Below, piece by piece: positions 15,430 to 22,815 of a stretch of 64,000 nucleotides of DNA. The stretch lies in contig CAWJUH010000007.1 in assembly GCA_963846005.1 (NCBI GenBank), positions 186,001-250,000 on the forward strand. The letters run 5' to 3'. The DNA is from CAVSUR01 sp963846005. GTDB lineage: Bacteria; Actinomycetota; Actinomycetes; Streptosporangiales; Streptosporangiaceae. The translations under genes and the position numbers were made by a program. The notes below the pieces were generated by a model. It was not told the DNA's origin, searched no databases, and was given only the letters and a program-made list of their open reading frames with translations. Numbering within the stretch: position 1 is the first letter of the stretch; each line of letters begins with the position of its first letter.

Positions 15430-17145
15430 TCACCGGCCGAGGGTGAACCGCACCCGCTGGCCGGGGCGCAGCTGGGCGGCGAGCCCGATGCCTGCGCTGC
15501 GCACCACGGCGATCACGGGGTAGCCGCCGGTCACCGGGTGGTCGGCGAGCATCAGGATCGGCCGGCCATCGGGCGGGACCTGCAGCGCGCCGGTGACCAG
15601 GCCCTCGCTGGGCAGCTCGCCGCCGCGTGACCGCGGCAGCAGCGGGCCGTCGAGCCGCAGCCCGGCCCGGTTGCTGGCCGGGGTGACGGTGTACTCCGCT
15701 CCGGTCAGCGCGGCCAGCGCTTCCGGGGCGAACCAGTCCGCGCGCGGCCCGGGCAGGATCGCCAGCACGGCCGGGCCGCCCGCGGGGACGCCGGCCCGCC
15801 CGGACGCCGCGCCGGATGCGGACGCCGTGCCGGGCGCGGGCGCCGTGCCGGGCACGGACGCCGTGCCGGGCGCGGACGCCGTGCCGGATGCAGGCGCCGT
15901 GCCGGATGCAGGCGCCGTGCCGGATGCAGGCGCCGTGCCGGATGCAGGCGCCGTGCCGGATGCAGGCGCCGTGCCGGATGCAGGCGCCGCGGCCGGCCGG
16001 GTCCCACCTGGGCGGTTCGCGGCGACGAGCAGGTCGCCGGGGCGGAGCGGCGCCGGGCCGAGCCCGCTCAGCAGGTCCGACGACCGGCTGCCGAGCACGT
16101 CCGGCCCGCCGATGCCGCCGCTGACGGCCAGGTAGCTGCGCAGCCCCGCAGCCGGGGCGGCCACCCGCAGCTCGGTCCCGGCGGCGACCGGGAACGGGGC
16201 GCCGAACGGCGCCGGCGCACCGTCCGCGCCGAGCTCGGCCCGGGCACCGGCCACGGCGACGACCGTGCCGGCCAGGAACCGCAGCCGGGCCCGGCCCAGG
16301 GTGAGCTCGAGGCCGGCCGCGCCCGGATCGTTGCCGGCCAGCAGGTTGGCCTGCCGCAGGCTGGCCGGGTCAGCGGCGCCGCTGGCGGGCACCCCGAGAT
16401 GACCGAGCCCCGGGCGGCCGAGGTCCTGGATCGTGGCCAGCGGCCCGGGCCGCAGCACCTCGGCCAGCGGCGGCCCTTCTGGCGGCGGATCCCCGGCCGG
16501 CGCCGCCGGCTCGTCCGGCAGCGTGCTGACCGCATGGAAGCGCACCGGCATGCCGGGCGCCAGCAGCGCCGGCGGCTCGCGCCGCGGATCCCACAACCGG
16601 GCCGAGGTCCGGCCGAGCAACCGCCAGCCGCCCGGCGAGGCGGCCGGGTAGACGGCGGCCAGCCCGCCGGCGATCGCCACCGCCCCGGCGGGCACCGACG
16701 TGCGCGGCCGGTCCAGCCGGGGCACCGCCGCGAGCGCCGGGTCCAGGCCGGTGAGATAGCCGAAGCCGGGGGAAAAGCCCATCCAGCCGACCGTGTACTC
16801 CGCATCCTGGTGCGCGGCGATCACCCCGGCGGGCGTCAGCCCGGCCAGCCGTGCCACCTCGGCCAGGTCCGCCCCGTCGTAGACGACCGGGATCCGGGCC
16901 GGCGGCCCGGCCGCGGGCCCGGCCCCGGTGCGCGGCAGCACGCCGACCAGCCCGGCCAGCTCGTCCAGGTCGCGAGCGCCCGGCTCGATCGTGATCAGCA
17001 CGGTGGCGGCACCCGGTATCGCGTCCCGTACCCCGGCCAGCCGGGCCGCGCGCACCGCCGCCGCGAGCGCCGCGGCGTCCGTCCCGGCCTCGGCCAGCAG
17101 CGCCGCGTCGCCGGCCTTCCTGATCTGCATGCCGCGCGATCTCAC
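15430..17145 (-). CDS. pxpBC: Fused 5-oxoprolinase subunits B and C
   Basis: One chain joins PxpB (KipI/allophanate hydrolase subunit 1 fold, about residues 6-210; signature VGWMGFSPGFGYLTG) to PxpC (KipA/subunit 2 fold, about 225-571; signatures IQDLGRPGLGHLGVPASGAAD and SNRAGLRLDG). With PxpA it hydrolyses 5-oxoproline to glutamate using ATP. The PxpC half is interrupted by a low-complexity (ASGTAP)n segment encoded by ten 18-bp tandem repeats. The start is GTG 17145 or the ATG at 17130 (MQIRK); neither has a strong ribosome-binding site, and coupling to pxpA 12 bp upstream is likely. Confidence 0.85.
   Translation of the reverse strand: MRSRGMQIRKAGDAALLAEAGTDAAALAAAVRAARLAGVRDAIPGAATVLITIEPGARDLDELAGLVGVLPRTGAGPAAGPPARIPVVYDGADLAEVARLAGLTPAGVIAAHQDAEYTVGWMGFSPGFGYLTGLDPALAAVPRLDRPRTSVPAGAVAIAGGLAAVYPAASPGGWRLLGRTSARLWDPRREPPALLAPGMPVRFHAVSTLPDEPAAPAGDPPPEGPPLAEVLRPGPLATIQDLGRPGLGHLGVPASGAADPASLRQANLLAGNDPGAAGLELTLGRARLRFLAGTVVAVAGARAELGADGAPAPFGAPFPVAAGTELRVAAPAAGLRSYLAVSGGIGGPDVLGSRSSDLLSGLGPAPLRPGDLLVAANRPGGTRPAAAPASGTAPASGTAPASGTAPASGTAPASGTAPASGTASAPGTASVPGTAPAPGTASASGAASGRAGVPAGGPAVLAILPGPRADWFAPEALAALTGAEYTVTPASNRAGLRLDGPLLPRSRGGELPSEGLVTGALQVPPDGRPILMLADHPVTGGYPVIAVVRSAGIGLAAQLRPGQRVRFTLGR
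15811..15990. repeat. Minisatellite: ten 18-bp units within pxpC
   Basis: Ten in-frame 18-bp units run without a gap. Five consecutive copies (15883-15972) are identical (GCCGGATGCAGGCGCCGT) and the tenth differs in its last base; units 1-4 are diverged. They encode ASGTAP/APGTAS-type hexapeptides between conserved parts of PxpC. Confidence 0.95.
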
Positions 17146-17157
17146 TGCCAGGCGGGC

Positions 17158-17925
17158 TCAGGCGAACGGCGCCAGCTGCACGCTGGCGCGCTCCAGCGCG
17201 GCCCGGACCGACCTGGCCAGCGCCACCGCGCCGGAGGTGTCGGAGTGGATGCACACCGACCGGGCGCTCATCGTGACCTGCTGGCCCTCCACCGACTCCA
17301 CCAGGCCGCGGGTCACCATCCGCACCGCGCGGGCGGCGACCGCGCCGGGGTCGGTGAGCACCGCCCCGCGCTCCCCGCGCGGCACCAGCGTGCCGTCGGA
17401 CCGGTAGCCCCGGTCGGCGAATGCCTCGCCGATGACGGTCAGCCCGGCCGCGGCCGCCACGGCGGCGCCGCTGCTGCCGGGCAGCATCAGCAGCGGCAGC
17501 GACGGGTCGAAGGCCCGGATCGCGGCGATCAGCGCCGCCGCCTGCACCGGGTCGCGGGCCGCCCGGTTGTACAGCGCGCCGTGCGGCTTGACGTACCGGA
17601 CCCGGGCGCCTTCGGCCCTGGCGATCCCGTCCAGCGCCGATATCTGGTAGAGCACCTCGGCGGCCAGTTCGTCGGAGGGCACCTCCATCTCCCGCCGGCC
17701 GAAGCCGGGCAGGTCGCGGTAGGACACCTGGGCGCCGATCGCCACCCCGTGCGCGGCCGCGCCGCCGCAGGCCAGCCGGATCGTCAGCGGGTCGCCGCCG
17801 TGGAACCCGCAGGCGATGTTCGCGCTGGTGACCACGGACAGCAGGGCCGCGTCGTCGCCGATCCGCCAGGCGCCGAAGCTCTCGCCGAGGTCGGCGTTCA
17901 GGTCGACGACCGGCGCGCCGGTCAT
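17158..17925 (-). CDS. pxpA: 5-oxoprolinase subunit A (LamB/YcsF family)
   Basis: A 255-aa protein with the family signature at the start, VDLNADLGESFGAW. It continues with SANIACGFHGGDP, GAQVSYRDLPGFGRR, VRYVKPHGALYN and CIHSDT near the end. These match PxpA, the subunit that, with PxpBC, clears the metabolic by-product 5-oxoproline. Its ATG overlaps the stop of the upstream unknown gene (ATGA), and pxpBC follows after 12 bp, so the three form one operon. Full length. Confidence 0.92.
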   Translation of the reverse strand: MTGAPVVDLNADLGESFGAWRIGDDAALLSVVTSANIACGFHGGDPLTIRLACGGAAAHGVAIGAQVSYRDLPGFGRREMEVPSDELAAEVLYQISALDGIARAEGARVRYVKPHGALYNRAARDPVQAAALIAAIRAFDPSLPLLMLPGSSGAAVAAAAGLTVIGEAFADRGYRSDGTLVPRGERGAVLTDPGAVAARAVRMVTRGLVESVEGQQVTMSARSVCIHSDTSGAVALARSVRAALERASVQLAPFA

Positions 17926-19529
17926 CGACCCGGTTCCTCCGGCGGCAGGTCAGCCAGCGCGGCCGCGATCGCGTCCTCCCGCGGCCCGGCCGCGCGGATC
18001 GCGCCGATCAGGATGTGCAGCACCTCGTGCCGGTCCTGGCCGGCGTCCAGCAGCCGCTGGGACGCCTCCCACAGCTCGGGCGGGTCGCCGCGCCACAGCC
18101 GGTCGGCCAGCGCCAGGTGGTGGTCCAGGTGCTCCCGGCTGGCCGCGGGCCCGGGCCCCGGCCCGGCATCGTGCTCGGCAGCGAGCAGCGTCCGCCGGCC
18201 ATCCGGGCTGGCCGGGTCGAGCGCGGCCAGGTCCACGCCCCGGTAGGTGCCCGCCAGCACGCCGAACGCGAACGCCCGCCGCGGCAGCGCCTCCAGGTCC
18301 CGGTCCGGCAGCAGCCGGGCCACCAGCCCGGGCTCCAGGCCGAACGAGGACGGGTCGTGGTAGACCCGGCTGAAGGTGCCCATCGAGTCGTACACCGCGT
18401 CCAGCGTCATCCGGATCGCGGTGTCGCCGAGGCCGGACCGGCGGCCGGCCCAGCGCACCCAGGCGGCCAGCACGTGCGGCATCGCATGCTGCTCGGCAGC
18501 CGACAGCATGACCTTGCGCGGCAGCCAGTCCAGCAGGATCGCCTCGGCCTTGGCCGGGCTGACCCGCAGCGGGCGGCCGAAGTCCAGCTCGCAGCCGTAC
18601 TCCACGATGTGGTCCGCGCACCGGCTGGCCGCCTGCCGGTCGGAGAGGTCCTCCGCCTCGTCGGAGGCCAGGAACTCGGCCACCAGCATGGCCCGCCGGT
18701 CCTTGCGCCAGACCGGGCGCCGCCCGGCGGTGAGCGGGGAGCGCCCGGCCGGCCCGGCGGCCGGCGGCTGAGCGGCGGACGGCGGTGCGGCGGACGGCGG
18801 TGCGGCAGACGAGGCGGCGGTCGGCTGCGCGGCAGCGGGCTGCCCGGCCGGGGCCGTGGCGCCGGGCCGGACTGTGCTGGCCGGCGGCAGCGTGTGCACC
18901 CGCGACCTGATGAAGGCGTGGTAAGCCGGGAACGACTCGCTGACCGGGGGATTGGCCGCGCCGTCGGTGACCGCCAGCGCGGTCTCCAGCAGCCGCCGCG
19001 CCTGCGGCGGCGGGACCTCGGCGAACGCGGACCGGCCTGGCACCCCCGGGCCGCCCCCGTTCCCGGCCGCCGCGTTCCGGTCGGTGCCGCTGCCGTCGCG
19101 GCAGTAGTCGAGCAGCTTGCCGACCTGCGAGGTGACCCAGCCGTCCCGGGCGGCGCCGCCGGAGTTGTAGTCGACGATGACGACCAGCGCGTGCTGCTCC
19201 TGGCCTGCATAGCTGAACACGCACACGACCTCGTCCCGGTCGCCGAACGGATCGGAGTTGACGTAGCACTCGGCCGCCGCCACCGCGCCGGCATGCTCGG
19301 CCCAGCCCGGCCGGGCCACGCCGCGCTCCATCAGCTCCAGCGCGGCCTGCTCAGCCAGCGCGGCCTGCCGTGGCGTGCCCAGGCAGGCGATGCCCGACAG
19401 CAGCGCCAGCGCGGCCGGGCTGCCCTGGCCGGCTGCGTACCCGATCAGGCCCTCGCCGACCAGTTCGTCGAGGTCGGCGCGCCGCCTGCGCACGTCCCGT
19501 TCCCCCGGCGGCCCGGCTGCGGTCCCCAC
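17922..19529 (-). CDS. Conserved actinobacterial protein of unknown function, main (C-terminal) part of a frameshifted gene
   Basis: A 535-aa frame with no function I recognise. The N-terminal part (LVGEGLIGYAAGQGSPAALA) continues the helix-rich sequence encoded in another frame just upstream (see 19445-19738). A variable Ala/Pro linker (about 225-275) separates it from a helical C-terminal domain containing DRRAMLVAEFLAS, VEYGCELDFGRPLRVSPAKA and RHEVLHILIGAI. The annotated GTG at 19529 is probably not the true start. The stop overlaps the pxpA start, so the product is co-expressed with 5-oxoprolinase. The family seems common in Actinobacteria, but any role here is unknown. Confidence 0.6.
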   Translation of the reverse strand: MGTAAGPPGERDVRRRRADLDELVGEGLIGYAAGQGSPAALALLSGIACLGTPRQAALAEQAALELMERGVARPGWAEHAGAVAAAECYVNSDPFGDRDEVVCVFSYAGQEQHALVVIVDYNSGGAARDGWVTSQVGKLLDYCRDGSGTDRNAAAGNGGGPGVPGRSAFAEVPPPQARRLLETALAVTDGAANPPVSESFPAYHAFIRSRVHTLPPASTVRPGATAPAGQPAAAQPTAASSAAPPSAAPPSAAQPPAAGPAGRSPLTAGRRPVWRKDRRAMLVAEFLASDEAEDLSDRQAASRCADHIVEYGCELDFGRPLRVSPAKAEAILLDWLPRKVMLSAAEQHAMPHVLAAWVRWAGRRSGLGDTAIRMTLDAVYDSMGTFSRVYHDPSSFGLEPGLVARLLPDRDLEALPRRAFAFGVLAGTYRGVDLAALDPASPDGRRTLLAAEHDAGPGPGPAASREHLDHHLALADRLWRGDPPELWEASQRLLDAGQDRHEVLHILIGAIRAAGPREDAIAAALADLPPEEPGR

Positions 19530-19738
19530 CAGGTGCCGAGCATCTCGCTGACCATCAGCTCGGCGTCCAGCGGGCTTCGTACCGCCAGCAGCTCGCGGGC
19601 GGCCCTGAGCATCTCGGCGAACAGGGCATTCGGCGGCGGTCCGGACAGGCCGCGGGATCCGCCCGACGGCCGCGGCGGCCCGGAATGCCCGGAATGGCCG
19701 GGCCCGGGAGGCTGTCTACGTCGGCTTTGCGGGCTCAC
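19445..19738 (-). CDS. N-terminal fragment of the frameshifted unknown gene
   Basis: The frame from GTG 19738 (GGAAGG 8 nt upstream) encodes a Pro-rich start and then NALFAEMLRAARELLAVRSP and LMVSEMLGTWWG, a helical segment. It runs out of sense after TWWG and stops at 19445. The neighbouring frame picks up with ADLDELVGEGLIGYAAG. Joining them needs one extra G in the C5/G5 run at 19502-19506. I therefore read 17922-19738 as a single gene with a -1 shift, caused either by an assembly error or by a real mutation. Confidence 0.5.
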   Translation of the reverse strand: MSPQSRRRQPPGPGHSGHSGPPRPSGGSRGLSGPPPNALFAEMLRAARELLAVRSPLDAELMVSEMLGTWWGPQPGRRGNGTCAGGAPTSTNWSARA

Positions 19739-20102
19739 GCGGCTAGCCTTCCAGATGCGCGGCACGCGATGCTATGCGTAGCCGCGGCGCGCCGCCGGTT
19801 TCTGCCTGCGCGCAGCCGGTTCTCCCTCGTCGTTGCGCGCAGCCGCTTCTCCTTCCTGGCGGGGCGGCGGGGCCGGGCCGGCCTAGCCGGGTCCGGCGCG
19901 CCTGCCACCCGGGGCGGTCATCGGCTCGCCCATTATCCCGCCCTGGCCGGGCTGTCGTGACCACTACGCGAACCTCGGGCCGGCCGGCGATGCCGGGCCG
20001 CAACCGGGGCACGACGGCCGCCCAGTTAACGCCGCTGGCCTGCCTGCCGGCGATGTTGCCGCTAGCCTTCTTGTGGTCAAGGGTGAGGCAAGGAGGAGCG
20101 CA
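19739..20102. other. Divergent intergenic region
   Basis: About 360 bp between the minus-strand unknown gene and the plus-strand phosphatase locus. It contains an imperfect direct repeat (GCGCAGCCGGTTCTCC-like, near 19807 and 19838) and a strong AGGAGG at 20091-20096 serving the leader ORF. No convincing -10/-35 pair and no gene were found. Confidence 0.35.
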
Positions 20103-20162
20103 TTGAGATCACGCGCTCGCACGGGTGCGGTGGATGCGGCGGGCCGGGGGGCGAAGCCGTGA
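20103..20162 (+). CDS. Possible 19-aa leader peptide upstream of the SpoIIE-type phosphatase
   Basis: A TTG codon sits 6 nt after AGGAGG (20091-20096) and opens a frame encoding about 19 residues, rich in Arg, Ala and Gly. Its TGA (20160-20162) overlaps the GTG start of the next gene (GTGA). The phosphatase GTG itself has a weaker ribosome-binding site, so the leader could load ribosomes by translational coupling. An in-frame ATT at 20102 is an alternative N-terminal start for the phosphatase. Confidence 0.35.
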   Translation: MRSRARTGAVDAAGRGAKP

Positions 20163-22339
20163 GCGCTGGCACGTCCGTGCCCAGGCCGCGGATGCCGGGC
20201 ATGGACGAGCCCGACGCGGCGCTGCTGTCCGCGGTGCTGGCCCGGTCGCCGCAGGGCATCGCCTTCATCGGCGCCGACCTGACCTTCGGCCGGGTCAACG
20301 CGGTGCTCGCCCGGCTGAGCGGGGTCTCGCCCGCCGAGCACCTCGGCCGCACCCCGGCCGAGGTGTGGCCGCCCGACCTGGCCTCCTGGGTGTCCGCCGC
20401 GGTGCCGCGGGTGATCTCGGGGCGGCAGCCCCAGTTCGAAGCGGACCGGCCGGTCACCATCGCGGCCGCCGCGGCGCCGGAGCCCGGGCCGGACGGCGAG
20501 GCCGCCGGCCAGCTGCCGCCCGCGGCCGGGCCGCGGCGCTGGTCCCTGTCCTGCTACCCGGTGCCCGATCCTGACGGCGACGTGGCCGGGGTGCTGCTGC
20601 TCGCCGAGGACGTCACCGACCAGCAGGCGCGCGGCGAGGCGGTCCGGCGCAGCGACGAGCGCTACCGGTCGCTGGTCAAGGCCGGGGCCCAGGTGGTCTG
20701 GGTGACCACCCCGCTGGGCGGGATCGCCGAGGACGCGCCGGAATGGCGCTGGATCACCGGGCAGAGCGAGGAGGCCTACCGGGACGGCGGCTGGCTGGCG
20801 GCCGTGCACCCGGAGGATGCCGAGCGGGTCAGCCGGGACTGGCAGGACAGCATCGCCGCCCGCAAGACCTTCGACTGCCGGTACCGGGTGCGGACCAGGA
20901 CCGGCTCCTACCGGCACTACGACGTGCGGGCGGTGCCGATCGAGCGTGACGGCCAGGTCGTCGAGTGGATCGGCGCGTGCACCGACGTCACCGCCCAGCG
21001 CGAGGCCGAGGAGATGCGCGGCCGGCTGACCGAGCAGCTGTCGGCCGCGGCGCTGCGCACGGCCCGGCTGCAGCAGGCCACCTCGATGCTGGCCGAGGCG
21101 CTGAGCGTGGACAAGGTGGTCGAGGTGATCACCGAGGTGGGCCGGTCGGCGATCGGCGCCGAGCGGTCCGCGGTGGCCATGCTGAACAGCGAGCGGCAGC
21201 GGCTGCGGACGATCAATGCGACCGGCCTGCCGGAAGAGTTCGGGTCCGCGACGACCGGCGAGATCCCGCTGGACACCCCGAGCGTGATGACCGCGGCGAT
21301 CACCGCCCGGCGGCCGGTGCTGCTGGAAAGCCAGGACGCGCTGCGGCGCTATTTCGAGGCCGAGGTGGACCCCACCATGTTCCTGACGCACACCGACGAG
21401 CAGGCCTGGGTGGGCCTGCCGCTGTTGTCGTCGGGGCAGGCGCTCGGCGCGCTGCGGTTCTCCTTCACCCGGCCGCGCACCATCACCGAGGAAGAGCGGG
21501 TGTTCCTGGAGGCGCTCGCGGGCCAGTGCGCGATGGCCCTGGAGCGCGCGTCGCTGTTCGAGCGCGAGCACAACACCGCTGAGACGCTGCAGCGCAGCCT
21601 GCTGCCCGACACCCTGCCGAAGGTGCCCGGCATCGTGCTGGGGGCCAAGTACCTGCCGGTGACCAGGAACATGGAAATCGGCGGCGACTGGTACGACGCC
21701 TTCCAGCTGCCGGACGGCAAGCTGGCCGTCGCGGCCGGCGACGTGATGGGCAAGGGGCTGACCGCCGCCGCGGGCATGGGCCGGGTCCGCAACGCGCTGC
21801 GCGCGCTGGCCCTGACCGACCCGCGGCCGGCCGCGGTGCTGGCCGGCCTGGACCGGCTGTTCATCGCGACCGAGGCCGAAGAGCAGGTCACCACGGTGGC
21901 CTATCTGGTCGTGGATCCGGAGACCGGCGAGGGGATGGCCGGCAACGCCGGGCACCTGCCGCCGCTGCTGCTGTCGGACGGCGCGCCGCCGCGGCTGGAC
22001 GAGACGGAGGCGGGCACGCCGCTGGGCTGGGCCAGCCCGCGCCGGCAGTACGCGTTCACGCTGCCGCCCGGCAATACCGCGGTGCTGTACTCCGACGGGC
22101 TGGTGGAAAACCGCAGGCGCGGCCTGGACGCCGGGCTGGACGAGCTGGTCGCGGTGGCCGCCCAGGCGCCCGCCGGGGTGCTGGAAGATCCGGAGCGGCT
22201 GCTGGGTTATCTGGTTGACCGGATGCTAGCCGGGCACGAGCAAGATGACGACGTGACCGTCCTGGTGGTGCACATCCCGGCCCGGGATGCCGACCGCCCC
22301 CGGCCCCGGGTGGCCGGGGCGGTCAGGCCGCGAGCGTGA
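20159..22339 (+). CDS. PAS-PAS-GAF-SpoIIE (PP2C-type) serine phosphatase
   Basis: A 726-aa signalling protein. Two PAS domains come first (about 15-150 and 165-285; the second has WRWITGQ and the PAC-like YRHYDVRAVPIERDG), then a GAF domain (about 305-470). The C-terminal PP2C_SIG/SpoIIE phosphatase (about 490-710) shows GGDWYDAF, GDVMGKG, GNAGHLPPLL, VLYSDGLVE and the closing DDDVTVLVV. The metal-binding Asp residues are present. Such proteins dephosphorylate anti-anti-sigma factors in stress sigma pathways of Actinobacteria. No membrane segment is seen. No STAS or anti-sigma partner is adjacent. GTG 20159 overlaps the leader ORF stop. Confidence 0.88.
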   Translation: MSAGTSVPRPRMPGMDEPDAALLSAVLARSPQGIAFIGADLTFGRVNAVLARLSGVSPAEHLGRTPAEVWPPDLASWVSAAVPRVISGRQPQFEADRPVTIAAAAAPEPGPDGEAAGQLPPAAGPRRWSLSCYPVPDPDGDVAGVLLLAEDVTDQQARGEAVRRSDERYRSLVKAGAQVVWVTTPLGGIAEDAPEWRWITGQSEEAYRDGGWLAAVHPEDAERVSRDWQDSIAARKTFDCRYRVRTRTGSYRHYDVRAVPIERDGQVVEWIGACTDVTAQREAEEMRGRLTEQLSAAALRTARLQQATSMLAEALSVDKVVEVITEVGRSAIGAERSAVAMLNSERQRLRTINATGLPEEFGSATTGEIPLDTPSVMTAAITARRPVLLESQDALRRYFEAEVDPTMFLTHTDEQAWVGLPLLSSGQALGALRFSFTRPRTITEEERVFLEALAGQCAMALERASLFEREHNTAETLQRSLLPDTLPKVPGIVLGAKYLPVTRNMEIGGDWYDAFQLPDGKLAVAAGDVMGKGLTAAAGMGRVRNALRALALTDPRPAAVLAGLDRLFIATEAEEQVTTVAYLVVDPETGEGMAGNAGHLPPLLLSDGAPPRLDETEAGTPLGWASPRRQYAFTLPPGNTAVLYSDGLVENRRRGLDAGLDELVAVAAQAPAGVLEDPERLLGYLVDRMLAGHEQDDDVTVLVVHIPARDADRPRPRVAGAVRPRA

Positions 22340-22352
22340 GAAAGGGCTGAGC

Positions 22353-22709
22353 ATGACGGATGCGGGTGCGATTCTCCCGCGCGGCACCGCGAACGCAGCA
22401 AGCACTGCGAATGCAGCAGCAAGCACTGCGAACGCAGCAGCAAGCACTGCGAACGCAGCAGCAAGCACTGCGAACGCAGCGGCAAGCCCCGCTAATGCAG
22501 CGGCAAACCTTGCCCAAGCAGGGAAAATCTCCCCGCCGGCCGCCGCAGCGGTACGAGGAACCCGCAGACTCCGCCTATGGTGGTGGGGAGCGAAACTGGA
22601 CCGCAGCACCCCCCGGCGGCAGCGCCCCGGTTTCCGGCTCGTCCCGGGCACTGGGTGTGCCGCGGTAAGGTCCTTTTCTCGCCCATACATGCCGGAGAGA
22701 TGCCTGTGA
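22353..22709 (+). CDS. Low-complexity ORF of unknown status between phosphatase and sigA
   Basis: ATG 22353 is preceded by an AAAGGG-type site and opens a 118-codon frame. Its first half is six repeats of a 21-bp unit (ASTANAA heptapeptides), followed by a Trp/Arg-rich tail with no similarity I recognise. It begins 13 bp after the phosphatase stop and ends shortly before sigA. It may be a real variable small protein or a chance frame over a minisatellite; I favour neither strongly. Confidence 0.3.
   Translation: MTDAGAILPRGTANAASTANAAASTANAAASTANAAASTANAAASPANAAANLAQAGKISPPAAAAVRGTRRLRLWWWGAKLDRSTPRRQRPGFRLVPGTGCAAVRSFSRPYMPERCL
22398..22523 (+). repeat. Minisatellite of 21-bp units upstream of sigA
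   Basis: Six consecutive 21-bp units (22398-22418 onward). Units 1-4 are near-identical (GCAAGCACTGCGAACGCAGCA) and units 5-6 are diverged. It lies in the 476-bp stretch between the phosphatase and the sigA start. Confidence 0.9.
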
Positions 22710-22810
22710 CGCCTGCTGAACCGGCAGGCCAGCGGCCGGCCCCGTGGCCGTGCTCAGCGCGGTCCCGCCAGGCATGGCAAACGTCCCGGGCACGGCAACG
22801 GAAGGGGTGA
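22706..22810 (+). CDS. Possible 34-aa leader ORF overlapping the sigA 5' end
   Basis: GTG 22706 follows GGAGAG and opens a 34-codon frame ending TGA at 22808-22810, within the sigA initiation region (GTGA at 22807-22810). The architecture resembles the leader ahead of the phosphatase. The peptide has no recognisable domain. It could couple or tune sigA translation, or be fortuitous. Confidence 0.25.
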   Translation: MTPAEPAGQRPAPWPCSARSRQAWQTSRARQRKG

Positions 22811-22815
22811 CCGCG

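Noticed and set aside
13460..15433. 657-codon minus-strand frame opposite the AAA gene
   Set aside because: Complement of the conserved AAA modules; composition only (Val/Gly/Asp/Leu-rich shadow).
15811..15990. CRISPR array
   Set aside because: The 18-bp units follow one another without spacers and are translated in frame; no cas gene is present.
19964..21955. 663-codon minus-strand frame opposite the SpoIIE-type phosphatase
   Set aside because: Shadow of well-conserved PAS, GAF and PP2C sequence; no motif of its own.
22360..22385. tRNA T-arm-like sequence (GGGTGCGATTCTCCC)
   Set aside because: The loop size is wrong and no acceptor, D or anticodon arm can be built around it.
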